Notes under the pieces: generated by a model
Database searches by the model: none
What the model was told of the DNA's origin: nothing
What the model saw: only the letters and a program-made list of their open reading frames with translations
Shown: positions 45,289-58,739 of the stretch, piece by piece
How the letters are laid out: every line of letters starts with the position of its first letter
How positions within the stretch are numbered: position 1 is the first letter of the stretch
Assembly: GCA_025024175.1 (NCBI GenBank)
Contig: QCXZ01000137.1
Coordinates: forward strand, 75,764,680 to 75,828,679
Source: Rhyzopertha dominica
Lineage: Eukaryota > Arthropoda > Insecta > Coleoptera > Bostrichidae
Direction of reading: 5' to 3'
Length of the DNA stretch: 64,000 nt
Program-made: the position numbers and the translations under genes

Positions 45289-48200
45289 ATGGATGCCATA
45301 TACGATAATATGAGCTACTTAGATTGTAGGCCTCATATTAGAAGGCGCTCATCAAGACGACACAAATCCAAAGTTTTCTATAACATTACAAGTCCGGCAC
45401 CAGCCAACGAAAAATATTACATCGGCCTGCACTTTATAGGAACTACAAATAACGTATTACCAGATAACTATCAAAAATGTAAAGTACACTTTTTGAAAAC
45501 GGAACAACACGCTTTGGAGATGATTATAGATGATGATACTGTAGTTGTAAATGTGACTACAGATATAACATTTCTTAGAAGTACAGCCCCCACTTGAAAC
45601 CATTACTTCACATACTTAAACCATTGCTTTTAGGGGTAGTCGTTTCCAAAGTTTTTGCCATAAAAGTGGAAAGTACAGACAATAAAATTTATTTTAAATT
45701 TTATTTAGTTACTGACATCTTAATTAATATTAATGCGATAAATGCCAGTATTGCAAAAGATGTCTTGTGTTTGCTTTTGAGCATTACACCACCAGAATCA
45801 GTATCGGATAAAAAAACATTAAAATCGTGCGCCCAAGATGTTCAGCAACTCTATTTAAGTGTACAAAAGCTGCAAGGGCAAAATATTGTAGCTCTACAGC
45901 GTTTCAGTGTTCAGTATGATCGCTTAAAACCAAAGCTGCGGCCATATCAAGAAAACGCCGTAAAATGGATGTTAATGAGAGAGCAACATAGGGAAGTTAT
46001 TGGTAAGTAGCGAATTTATGATCTTCCATTTCTGTTGGTTGTTTCTAGTCTATTTGTAATTTGTATTGTTTGTGTTAGCTTGAACACGTCTTTTTGCTGA
46101 TAGACTAATGCCTGTTGGAAATAAATCATATTATTATTATTTTCATTTTTTGATATAATTTTGTAAACTGTAGAATAACTAAAATTAGTTGTGCAGAAAT
46201 TTTGATTCACTTTATATCCTAATTACCATTCTTCCAATATGACCAATAAACTGACTAGAGATGACTAAAGCTGACCCGTGTTGGGCCTTGGTGGAATTTG
46301 TCACACATACCAAAGATTGAGCATTACCCCAACATCCGAAACCATACTATGTAAATTGTATATTTCCACAAGAAGTTTTTTGCATGTTTACAAAAATGTA
46401 TTCTGATTTCAGTTATTCTAAAGTTGAGAAATGAAAATGATGCATTACTGCGGAAGAAAAATTGTAACTTTATGTTTAGGGAAGCTTCCAAATACTACAA
46501 ACATTTCTTACGTAACTGATATCAGTTAAACAAAAGTTGAGGAATAAGCTTTGACTTTTAATATGGCACCTTTTTGCACGAGGCCATCATTAATTTTAGA
46601 GGAGTTCTACAGCATCAATAAAGGGACTTGTTTATTTTTAGAATCACTCCATCCATTATTCCAAGAAGTAACTCTTGAAAGTGGTGCTACCATATATTTC
46701 AATAAGTACTCTGGTCATGTACAAACCGACGCACCTCATGTGCAAACACATTCAACCGGAGGCATACTTGCTGATGAAATGGGTTTGGGAAAAACCGTAG
46801 AAGTGTTAGCTCTCATATTGTCACATCAGAAAGAGGCTCCTGATCTGAATAATTTAAACTTATCGAAGGCACCAGTAGTAAAGAAACTAAGAAAACTGCA
46901 ACCAAGATGCCTTCCAGTGAATGAACCAGCCCCTTTGGAGGATATTTCACAAGTAGGTAAAAAAGGGGCCACTCGCGCTGCTTTAATGAAATGGTACGAC
47001 CTGATGTTGGAAGATGTGGTTCCGAGGAAGCGCGCTAAGATTGAGAAACGACATATGCAGTGCATTTGTGGGAGTGAGGATGAAGAAGATCAGGTTCAGT
47101 GTAATGAATGTGAAAAGATTCAGCATTCCCGTTGCCTCAATTACAAAAGATCGTATGGCAGATACTTGTGCCCGCAGTGCTGGAAAGACCAGGTAGATAT
47201 TTTTCTTGAGTGTTTGTCGCTTGCTTTTTAGAAGTATAAAATAAAATTTTTGAAGAGCTGTATCTCGGTAACTGTTTACCTACAAAAATGGATTTGATCT
47301 TATTTTGTAGCAAATTTTAATCTAAAGACAAAGCATAATTTAGGATTGTTGAAAAACCAAATCAAGTGTGAACAAAAAATCGCTGTTTTTCGACCACAGT
47401 TATTTATATTATATTATATTATTTATATTATATAAGTATATAAGTATTTTTATTGTTTCCGAACTCTTTTTTATTCTTTTAAAAGCTACATATCAATTTT
47501 TTACAGCCCCTGTTGGAAAGTGCAGCAACTTTAATCGTATGTCCAAAGACTCTTCACCAGCAGTGGCTGGATGAAATTTGTAAACATGTACAGGGTCCGC
47601 TTAAAATTCTTGATTACGAAGGTTCATCTACAGAGCCAATATATCCAGCAGCTTTGAAAAATTATGATGTTGTGTTAACTACATACAATGTACTACAGGC
47701 AGATCTACGACTTACACATAATGTAGATGTAAGTAACGGAAGTACTGGTCTAATGATGAGATTTTTTTAATTTGTATTTTGTGTAGTTATATAATATTGG
47801 TAAGTATTTAAAAAATGTATTACCAAAAATTAACAAAACTTTTGGGAAATTGTTGTCATATAATTTTGCACCTTCTTTTTGTAATAAATTTTATAGCCGA
47901 AGAAAAGCATTGTTTCATTTTTACTACCTTCAGAATACACAAAATTTTTTTATGAACCACACCTATTTTTTTTTGTACAGAAGTTATCAATATTTATTTT
48001 AGATAAATTTTTTTCGTGACCTTTGTAGGACAGAAACCTTCGCAACACTCCTAAATATGCACAAAGAGGAAGTCCCATAACTACAGTAAAATGGTGGCGT
48101 CTATGCTTAGATGAAGTACAAACAGTAGAGACTGGTATTATGGTGAGAGAGATGGCAAATAAAATTGTTGCAGAGTACCGCTGGGGTATCACTGGTACTC

Positions 48201-51200
48201 CAATTTCAAAAGATATTTCGGGTAGGTCTAGAAACAGTTTTGTTTTGCTCATCCATCATTATATTTTGATACAGATATATATCCATTGATCGAGTACCTA
48301 CAGTTGAATCCATATTCGGANCCTGATACTTGGAACCATCTTTTGTATAATCCGTACTTGCTGGGAAACCCAGAACCTCTGCATGAGTTCCTTTCACAGG
48401 TTTTGTGGAGATCTGCAAAAGATGATGTTATTGATCAGGTACGTTTTAGTTATCAGTATGAAAGCCGGTCGATATTAAAACAACTTTCAGATTGGTATAC
48501 CGAAACAAACGGTAATGGAGTATTTAATTGAATTCTCAGCTGTAGAGAAGTACTACTACAGGCGTGAACATGAAATGAGTCGCAATGACTTCTTAGTCCG
48601 CCTGTCGAAATTTGACCTTGATGCAGCAGTTTCATCATTGGACAGATCAGATCTCAAAAATGTAACTATTCTTTCTGACTGAATTTGTTTTTTGTGAAGA
48701 TTGGCTTTTCAGGTTTTGAGGCCTCTGCTGTCTTTAAGACATGCCTGCATCCATCCTAATGCTGTTAAAGGACGATATCTGGCAGCAAAAAAAGTTGGGT
48801 CCATGCAAGAACTTTTGGATGCTTTGATTTCCAAGAATAAAACTGAAGCAGAGGAATGTTTGAGGCTTATAATAGCAGCTTTGAATGGTATTATCACCGT
48901 TCTGATAAAACCTCTGTTCTTATTCTTATGTTTTAGGAATGGCTGGACTTCATCTCCTTTCCCAAAATCCTGCCCAGGCTGTACATGAATACCGCAAAGT
49001 TTTGCAGTTATCACAAAAATTTAACCAGCTATCAATCGATAAGCTGCAATTAATCCACATAATGTATAATCTAGGAGAAGTTCTGGCAATGAAACCATCT
49101 GTCCCGGCTACATTAAGGGATGACACAATTTTAGAAGATTGTGCTGAATTAGAAAGACAACACATTAATCGTTATATTTGTCAGGTATGTGTTAATAGTT
49201 TCCTTTAAAGGTTGTTGTTTGAACTTATTTTTGTTTAAGTGTGTTTTGATTTGTTGATACATATGTGATTGCTGCAGATTCATTTGAATCATGTTTACTT
49301 TAGGTACAATATAAAGGATGCCATAATCACTTATATAAGGTTCAAAGTTGACATCACAAAAAATTTCACTCTTGACATCAAAACTTTAGTTGAATCAAAA
49401 TAAGTAATACACTAGTGAGCATATTTGTTTGTAGCTTATAGCTATCCACCACTTAACCAGTTGAAGCCTCCAGAGCACAAAACTGCTGCAAATGGAATCA
49501 ATACTTCCACATCCAATTGTCAAAATGACATTTGCTTTTATTTCTTACTATTACTATTTGATCAGTTATCAGGTTTTGAGAATTTTTTCTCTCTAGACAT
49601 TTTATTGTAAGACAAACAGTTCTCTTGATATTAGCAAAAACACATACATTTTTTTTCTATATAGTACTAAAATTTAAAAAAAATCATATGGGCAGGGTCA
49701 AAAATAGGTTTTTTTGGAAATATTTCGAAAATATCAAAATTTTGTAAAAAACACTGTGAGAAATTTTGTTTCCTATCTGATGGTATTTTCATTTTTTGAA
49801 TATATTAAGTATTTTCGGAGATATTTAGGAAAAAGTGTTTTGCTTGTGACGCTTTTTTTCCAATATCTTCTAAACAGTTTGCTGCACCGAAAATTTATTG
49901 GCAGGAATAATACTCGAAATTATACTACTAATCACATACTAAAACGAAAAAAATAAAAATTTGCAAAAACGGGAGTTACCCTCCAATTTCACCCCCTTTC
50001 CGATACCCCACTTACCCCAAACACAATAGGTCGCTTTGATTTTTGTTTTTTTACGTTTTCCACCATTTTAAAGCGATTGAGCAAATAAAAAATTTTTTGC
50101 GATACAGTATTTTCCATCTGTTACTCTGTTAATAGATACTAGTCCCTTATTTCAGTTATTATTTTATTGTCTATTCTGACAGTGAAATCATCATAGTAAA
50201 GTGGACATAGAACGAGTGATTACTGTAATTGCTGAAAGTTTGCAATAAACAACACAAAAAAAATCTATCACATAGAAGTTTTGTGAATTTTAGTTAACTG
50301 TTTAAACAACAGAACACAAATGCAGGATGCAGATTGTTTCCAAAGTTGATTGCCACTTAAAAATAAAATAATGTTTCAGACACAAGCTGCTTTGAAAGGT
50401 TTTGAAGAGTATGCAGACTCTGCAAGGAAGTTGCAGGAAAACTTTCAGTTAATGGATGGCCAATGGTTTACAGATTTACTCAGTTGGGTAACTCTCAATG
50501 ATCTGGTTGATGAGCTCATAACAAAAATTCGTATATTAGAGGATCAATTCAATGTCGAAACCAAATATCAGTGAGATAGTATTTGCTACTACCAATGTTC
50601 TGACACTAATAATTGGTTTTTAGGTCACTAACGGATTTCAGAATAAGGCATTTAGTATCAAAATGGTACTCGGATATATATGATTACAGGAATAAAACTA
50701 TAACTGGAATAACTAACTTGTACCTTTTGGAAAATGACAAGTTGGTTATATCACAAAAAATGGTTCAAATTGCAACAGACTGTCATTTGAGACCACAGAA
50801 AAAAAATAAGAAAAAGAGCTGTCCCATTTGCGTTTCAAATGAGGATCTCCAACTGTATGAAAGCAAATTGTTTTCTACAGCTAAACGAGAAGACGAGAAA
50901 TCGAACAAGGGATCCTGGAAACCTACTGCAGAAGAATTGTACCTTAGAGGTAACTAGTTACTATGACAAGGACTTACCTAAATATTATGTGCATTCTAGG
51001 CCTGTATAATTTTGCTAAATCAAATAAGGCAGACATAAAATGTATTCAAGATGGTAAAACATGCTTAGCTATGATTGAAGCCTTTAAAAAAGAATTCAAG
51101 GTAAGATCATGCAATACACAGAAGGTAACTCTTTTTTAAATACTTGAAATTCACAGGAAGTTAGACGCTTATGGACTTACATTGATCAACAGGTTTGTGC

Positions 51201-52872
51201 CCAAGATGAGTTAGACATGTGTAAGATAAGGTTACAAATAAAAGCACCTAATTCTGAAAATAAATCGAAGCCTACGAGGACAGATATGATATTAAAACAG
51301 TTAACGTATGTCCAAGAAAATCACTTAGAAAACATCCACATGATTGATGAGCATGAGGTGAGTTTGTCCAATAAACTGAATGCAAAATCACAAATTCTGC
51401 ATAGAAACATTTTTAAATTGAATTAATTGTGCCATATATTCTGAAAAATTTGCATATAATGCATTGGATGAAACATCAATATAGTAAACATTTTCAAAAT
51501 ATACTATCTCGCATCTATTTGATACCATAATGGAGAGTGGCAAAAGGCTTTTCTTTTGCATTTCTTATGAGGAAGCAAACTTTCTTTGAACTTTTGGCTT
51601 TTACATTTTACATAATTTTTTTTAGCTCGATTACCAAAGAGCAATTTTGCAAGGGGAAGAAAAAGCCAATATGGAAAAACTGGAGAAGTCTTTAGGCACA
51701 TTCAGCTACTTGGAGACTTTAAGAAAGCAGCAGTATGATGGAGCGGAACCAGAACCATGCCCTATATGTAAATGTAAATTGACAGAACATTGGAGCATTC
51801 TGCCTTGTGGACATTGTTATTGCCTTGAGTGCATAGACACCTTACTTATAAACGTAATTTAAATAGTTTTCCTACAGCTGAAATTTTTATTATTTTATTC
51901 TTAGGTCATCCAAGGATCATTCATATCATGCCCTATTTGTCGAAAACGAGAAAAAATTACTGACATATCATATATCAAGTTTCAAGAAAAGGGCGGGGAT
52001 GAAAACGAAATAAAAGTAAAAGGAAACTGTTCCACCAAAATTGAAGCTATAATAAGATTGGTTCTAAAACTCAGGAACGAGCAAGAAGATGTCAAAATTT
52101 TGATTTTCTCAACTTGGCCCGCTATATTAAAGCTCATTAAAGCTGCCTTGGAAGAAAATTCTGTTGAAACCATATGCGCGTTTTCAAATTGCATGGATAG
52201 AACTTTGAGTAAATTTAAAGTAAGTATCTAGTAGATAACCACCTTTTTCTTAATTTTTAATAGTTTTTTGATGAAAAACAGATTGTTTTCATTTTACTGA
52301 TTATTCACAAAACGTTTTGGTTTTAACAGGAAGGAAAAACCGTACTTCTTTTACCTGTAAGCTTAGGTGGCAAAGGCCTAAACCTTACAGAAGCAACTCA
52401 TGTGATAATGGTTGAGCAATTTTTAAACCCTGCAGATGAACTGCAAGTAATTGGCAGGATCCACCGAATTGGTCAGACAAAGTATTTACTTGATGGCATG
52501 TTTCGCTTCCACATTTTTTAATGCGTATTTCATTGCAGACCAACCTTTGTACATAAATTTATTGTAAAAAATACAATTGAAGAAAAAATTCACCGTGCGA
52601 TATCACTTGATGCCAAANGCTGGCATNAAAACAAACTGAAATTAAAACAACTTAGAGACCTTTTTATTGAGGAGAAAGATGAGAATAATCAAAATGATCT
52701 CACCGAAGGATACAGTTTGGAAAATGGTTCAATTGATTCTTCTGTATCGCAGGAATTTGAAGATGACCAAAATGATCTCACAGAAGAAGGATCCAGTATG
52801 GAGGATAGTCGGATAGATTTTAATTTTTTGGATGAATCTGAGCAAAGTAGTATTGTAGAAGATAGTTTTTAG
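45289..52872 (+). CDS. SHPRH: E3 ubiquitin ligase / SNF2 ATPase SHPRH
   Basis: Seventeen phase-consistent coding exons: 45289-45580, 45634-46002, 46642-47192, 47507-47728, 48029-48221, 48275-48438, 48491-48661, 48713-48887, 48937-49184, 50380-50570, 50624-50949, 51000-51100, 51157-51357, 51626-51853, 51905-52219, 52330-52481, 52539-52872 (4233 nt, 1410 aa; human SHPRH is 1683). The SNF2 ATPase has Walker A DEMGLGKT (about 265), DEVQ box at 506 and TGTP at about 537. A PHD finger ([19 protein letters not shown] ... CPQC, about 361-400) is inserted within it. A C3HC4 RING (CPICKC ... CGHCYCLEC ... CPIC, about 1113-1156) precedes the helicase C-terminal lobe with [10 protein letters not shown] and GRIHRIGQ (about 1291-1298). 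The family polyubiquitinates PCNA at stalled replication forks in the nucleus. The linker-histone domain of vertebrate SHPRH is not visible between Walker A and PHD. The tail has a repeated acidic NDLTE unit. N bases at 48321, 52618 and 52627 blur three codons. Confidence 0.95.
49185..50379 (+). other. Large SHPRH intron containing a dispersed repeat
   Basis: Donor gtatgt at 49185, acceptor atgtttcag ending at 50379. At 1.2 kb it is the largest intron of the gene. It carries copy 2 of the repeat shared with 19.66-20.0 kb. Confidence 0.75.
49921..50123 (+). repeat. Dispersed repeat, copy 2 (pair with 19.66 kb), within an SHPRH intron
   Basis: tatactactaatcacatact, gagttaccctccaatttcac, cccgataccc(c)acttacccc... 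and aataggtcgctttg all match copy 1 at 19660-20000 in the same orientation. A segment of about 110 bp present in copy 1 is absent here. Confidence 0.75.
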
Positions 52873-52979
52873 ATTTTGATATCTTTGTATTTTAAAATGT
52901 AATGTAGGTACCTATAAAAGTATTGTCAGCGTTACGATTTTAATTTTAGTAATTTTTATTTTTTGTACCTTTGTTACTA

Positions 52980-52985
52980 AATAAA
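52980..52985 (+). promoter_or_regulatory. Poly(A) signal AATAAA for SHPRH
   Basis: AATAAA about 108 bp after the stop codon, followed by a T-rich stretch. Confidence 0.7.
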
Positions 52986-55900
52986 TCATGAAACAGTTTT
53001 GTTTTAGATTGCTAATGATAGTATTATTTTCTCTGCTATAGATTTTTATTACTATCAGGGGTAATATTAAGCACTGTGTTAAATGCCCAAGAATAATATA
53101 TTAATGATACTATTCTTTAAGACACATGCTGGTTCAAAGAATTTTTTATTACAACTTATATTGCCTTTCTCCATGGTTACAATTTTTACAAAGGTGTGAC
53201 ATAAAATTATAATGGAAGTGCTCATGCAGTAGCACACCTTAAGATTAGAAGGAATGCTATCCAGACACGAATAGGTGTGATCACAAAAATATAATTCAGA
53301 ACTTAAAGGTGAACAATCTTTTGATCTTTGAGGAAAAACTGCACTATAAGCAGCGAATGTTGATTAATAGCAAGCAGTTTAGTACAGTGTAAATGGGGAC
53401 AGAATCAAAAATAAAGAAAAGTTTACAGTTTTTTGACGCAGGTAAGTCTTACGCCTCACTTTGGGAGACATTTTGTTAAAGTGCTTTATAAGTCATCTAA
53501 TTGTGACTTTACGAACTTCGATGTAAGTTGGCACTGCTGTAAGTACAGACCGCTACATTGCCGATGTTAAAATCAGTGGTGTCATCTAGCGGTAGCTTTA
53601 CAAACTACAGGTTGTTACAATAACAAAATACAGAGACTCACATCCAATGAGCGCTTGAACTACTGATAACCTACACAAAGAATACGAAGAAGAATAGCGA
53701 ACAAACGATTCACTAGCGTCCCTGTTTTGGCACTTTTACGGGGTGCCGCTAGGTGGTTCTCAAGTTCAGTGTATAAGTGAATAAGTTACACACGTGACAC
53801 AGTTTCCTTTTTACTCGATAAATGCAAGGTTTTATTTTATTTCAAGTCATAAAACTACAAATACCAACCATTCAGTTTATCGTCATAAGTATAAAATTAC
53901 CGCATAATAACAATGCTGATCGTAATATAAATTAAAAAAGCTATGTCCTACCACACATTAATTTGTTTTTCTGCTCTAAGCGACCTTAAATTGTGTCCAA
54001 CCGCATGTTAAACAATGAACTTAGCAAAACCCAAACTACGATAAGTTAAAAAAACACCTAAAAGGTAAATGAATCTGTGAAACACATAAGTTATTCGGTG
54101 TTGTAACTTTTCAGAATATTAAAAGTTTAATATTACATATTCTTATGTCATGTTCTCATATGCATGATCATTACTGTGTGTTTCACTCTGAATAAGATGA
54201 TAAAAAAGAGCAAAAAAAGTAAAAGTTTCTTTTAGATACTGGTGACATTTGCAACCTTTTACTCATATCGTCTTTCTAAAAAGTAAACAGGGCCATTTTT
54301 GTAGTATGACATATGGCAAAAATCGATATCCTTTTAAATGGAGTTATCTGTAATTTAAATCTATTGGAAATATCCATGCAACATTCAGTACTATCGCCGT
54401 ACATATTGTGGCTTGGCAGCAGTTACAAAAAGGGGGCACAAAAGAATTCAGAAATCGACGCCGCCCGCGTTGCATGAATCATTATAGAAGCCCTGTATTT
54501 AGCTCCAAGTTAACTACCTCATCTACCTTATATATTATAATAACCATGTCTAGATGTCCATATCAAACTTAAGGGTGTTTAAAAGATACAGCAATCGGAG
54601 ATTTTTGTGTTTGCATTTTATTGTTTAATATTCAGAAATGTAATTTTTATCCAACCATGAAATTCTCAAAATTGGTTTCATTTATTTACTCTTTATACTG
54701 GGGTTTTTTGTTTCTTCATTATTTTACAAAGTTTTACATTGAAGAATAATGAAATAAATTACAACAGTGCTATATTTTAAATGATAAATGGCAATTAAGT
54801 AAGTTTTTAGAATACATACACATTCAAAAATGGCCGAAGACGAAAGTATATATTTTAATAACTTTTTTATAGGGAAATATATACTGTAGTAGGCAGGTTC
54901 AACATTATTTGTGACTGCTAATTTTAAGATTTTAACAAGCCTTAAAATGCAATCTTAATCGTCTTTATTTTAAAAAAATCTCTTGATCTCTTGTTCATGG
55001 TAAGTTTGTCTTCCCTCAAAACATAGTTCTTGATCTGGCTCTGATGCTTACCTTACTTATTCATTACTGAAGGGAGTTCTCGGTGTTTAATGTTTGCTTG
55101 AAAATTCTATTAATGAAATTCGGTATGCAGGTATGCTATTTACTAAGCAGAGGACCTGTTGTGATTAAAAGTAATTTTGTATTTTGCTTTTTCCAGTTAT
55201 TTAATAAAAACGAAATTATGAAGGATTTTATTTAATTTTTTACAGACAAATCAACTGAAAAAATCTAGGTATATACACACATGAGCTTTTAATTACTTTA
55301 CAACATCCATGCCGAAAGTATTTAGTTCAATTTATGTTAATAATTTCAGTGTCCATTGCAATAAACCGTATAAGAATATAACGAGTGATGTTAATATATT
55401 CTGTTGATGCGGTAAGAACATATCTTTATTACCGTATTGCCCAGTACCCACAGTAGGTATATATAACACATTAGAAAGTTGACTTCGTGAAGTTTTATTT
55501 ACAACGGATTACATTAAAATAAGGAACTATAATCGAACTCGGTTAACCCATATGCTCTTTCAATTTCCTATTTAAACCAGTTTCAGTTGAAACTTACGGT
55601 GGTTTCATTTTAGTTGGTTAAGCGGTTATTGTTCATAAAGTACTGTTTTACAAGCGTTCGTGCACTCTTACTTTCTTCAAAATATACGTGATCGTTTTTA
55701 TTACCATCACAACAGTAAGTATAGGTTTCTGTTTTAATATTTTTCTAATATATTTTCGTATCTCACCGGATGTGTAGCAGAGATACTGTTTTACAATTTA
55801 TAGTTGTTATAAAGATTACAGTTAAACGATAACACCTTAAAAGTCAAAATATTTAAAAAATATAACGGTCAGTGTTAAAATTTGTGAACCTACTAAAAGC

Positions 55901-56514
55901 TATTTTGTTTTCAATCATGTTAGGGTGAGTCCGAAATATCCTTTTCTTCTCCATCTCGATTAAGCGCATCCCTTCAACATCAGTTTTAAAATTAATTGTA
56001 TTATTGTGCTTGACAATCTACATCATCTCTAAAAATTCCCTCTTTCTCCTATTCGGTTCAATGTCTAAAAATCTTGGTTTCTTCCCAGTTTGAGCAGTGG
56101 TCATTTTCTACGCACACTTATTTTGTTGGAGTCTCAAGTACTTTTTATGTTTTGAAACCCTAACGTAGAGTGATCTCTCTTCCCACAACGAAGGTATATT
56201 GAGTCTTGTACACAACAACAGAGTTGTGGTCTTTCATTTTGTAAATTGTTTTATTGCCCTAAAAGATGAACAAAACGCCGGTTTTGTCTCTTCAGACTAA
56301 AGGGTAAGGAATTTATTTGATATTATTGGGTTGGGAACGGCATTGTGTGTTGCCACATCCATTCATTTCAAGTGTGACATGGCGTTGCCTGACTTTTGTA
56401 GGTGTTCTAAACAACAAATATCATAGTGGCATCTTTGGATAAGCGTTTTCTACCTGGATGTCAAGGAACTTCCTCTGTTATTTCTTAAGGTGGGTTGGCA
56501 GATAAGTACTACAT
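52986..56514. other. Gene-free stretch, nothing firmly recognised
   Basis: AT-rich intergenic sequence. gtggtgtcatctagcggtag near 53568 resembles the gcgccctctagtggtcactt block of the ash1 intron repeat, suggesting transposon fossils. No gene is supported. Confidence 0.4.
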
Positions 56515-58736
56515 CCCCGCCAACACAGTTATATATAGTTTATGTAACTATTACATAACACCACTTACTTAAACCATGTTTGATATGTAACATGTATCGT
56601 ACATATGTTGTAGCGATGTAGCTGCTCTGTTTATGGTACAGATGTGATACCAATACGTTACATATATTTTATATTATTAATACGTAATGCCACTACGTTT
56701 GATATGTTATACGTAAGGAACATTTAAAGTTCATGTACTTGAAAATACCGGCTCAAATCTGTAATATGTATGTTACGTAAAAAAGCTACAAAACAGACAT
56801 GTACCTTTTATATATTACAGAGTATATACAGTTTCATTTACTTTATGTTATTTATATATACTCCAGATGTGTTGTACATGCAACTTTTTGATAACGTCTG
56901 AAAGTTCCATAAATGAAAAAGTCCTTTCACTGAAATAAAATTTATTCGAGATGATTACATATTATACAAAAATATATCTTCAGAAATATGCATGCCCCTT
57001 TCTGTATCTTTTCATAGGCAGTCTCTAATAACACAAAACCCTAAGTTAAACAGATGTACAACACAGCAGCGATTCAGGAGAATATGCATAATGTCTTATG
57101 GGCATATGGGATATCTACACAAAAGTAACCTATTATATTTTTTCTTCCGCGACACGCGTCTGACGGAAAACATCTTTGAAAGGATTTGAACCAAAGGTAT
57201 TGTTTTAAATTGCAAACAACAGTATTAAAAAGTTCCTTTTCTTATCTGTAACTTCAGAAGTTAATGTTTTGAAAAAGATGTATAATAAAACAAAATGCAG
57301 AGTAATTTTTTTGTCCTTAAGAAAAATTTCCCATGCACACTGTAACACCCTACAGTCTGTACAAGTAAGAATAAATAATAAACATGCAATGATTATGTTT
57401 GTGAAAAATTATATCAAAAAAATAAAAAACCTCTCACTTTTTTCGTATTAATTAACCTTGATCCATCCAAGACGTATCCATTCTGACATTAGTTACTCGC
57501 AATCGAGAATCTTTAGATCTTTGCCTTAAAATTGTTAATTATTTTTAATTTTTAATTAGTATTAAAATCTTACCTTTTAAGACTCGCGTAAACGCCTATT
57601 TCTATGCCCTAACCAGGAACAAGCATTTGCACATTGGTTAGTCACAATAGCTTTTGAACATCTACAGACGAAGCCTCTGACATTTTTGTCAACTATTTGT
57701 GACAGTTATTGTTTCTAGAATCATTTTAGCCAGCATAGTCATACATATAAAATTTATGTCACTATAATATAACAATGTTTACATAAAACACGTAAGGTAC
57801 ATGAATGGTACATATAACGTAACAGCTATAATATTATTATAATGTAACAAATACATTACACACAAGGTACACGCAGGGCACACTCCACAATCTTGTATGA
57901 TCCGAATTAGTACTGATGCTCTTTTACTTTATTGTAGAACATTGAAGGGTGAAACTGTGCCTGAGTTAAGTTCTCAATGGTCCAATATAACTTTTTTTTA
58001 AACCGTATAGTTATTTCACTGCTACCATCAGCGTAATCCAATACATTCGGAATAGAAGAGACTGTACTCAAAAAGAGCGCAAAATGGGAGAAATATTGGT
58101 CACACTTTTTAGATGTTGCGGATGGGTTTATTATAAAATTAATCAACACTTTGTTAATTCAAAAGCTTGTGCAGTTTGTATCTAAAATGGATTTGTAGAT
58201 TACACTCGTATGGATCCGCGTGATAGAGTACTCTAGACTGCTAATTTTCATATCTAAAAATCACACCTCTATTTCTTTTTCCTTCTCTGTGCTTACTTGA
58301 ATCCAAAGTTTCTGCGACTGGTAGGTTTTATTCTAATACAAAATAATACATACGTATAAGTAATTTCTAACCGCATTCATTTTATTATCGTGAGTAATTT
58401 ACATTACTACTTTGTGATCATTTTCTCATTTAGTTTTTGTTACCTGATACGTATATCTTCTATATTATCTCATTTTCTTTTTTATTTTTACGATACATAG
58501 GCGCGACCTGTGTGCTATATAAAAATTACTCTGGCAAATAATGTTATTACAAACATGTAGGACTTATGTAACATTTATGTAACATCATATATCCTAGACA
58601 TAACAAAGTATACATATATGTTACATATTTTGTAAAACAAATTTCATATCTCTGATACATAATGCTGTTATGTAGCTTTTGTAACATTGTTGTTCCTTGA
58701 TATTTATGTATCATACATGTGTGTGTGTTGGCTGGG
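56515..58736. mobile_element. 2.2-kb non-autonomous element with short inverted termini and TAACAT-rich ends
   Basis: The left terminus ccccgccaacaca (from 56515) is mirrored on the right by tgtgttggctggg (to 58736). The flanks ctacat (left) and ctacaa (right) could be an imperfect target duplication. Both inner ends (56530-56880 and 58540-58720), and a middle patch (57770-57870), are packed with TATGTAACAT / ATGTTACATA variants and their reverse complements, as expected of subterminal transposase-binding repeats. Its ORFs are short with no recognisable transposase. The class was not determined. Confidence 0.6.
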
Positions 58737-58739
58737 CTA

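Noticed and set aside
45581..45633. Apparent frameshift near the N-terminus of SHPRH, suggesting a pseudogene
   Set aside because: A 53-bp GT-AG intron restores the frame exactly and all seventeen exons then keep phase.
56530..58730. Repeated TAACAT words considered as a CRISPR array or satellite
   Set aside because: Spacing is irregular, both orientations are mixed and there are no uniform spacers. It fits subterminal repeats of a transposon better.
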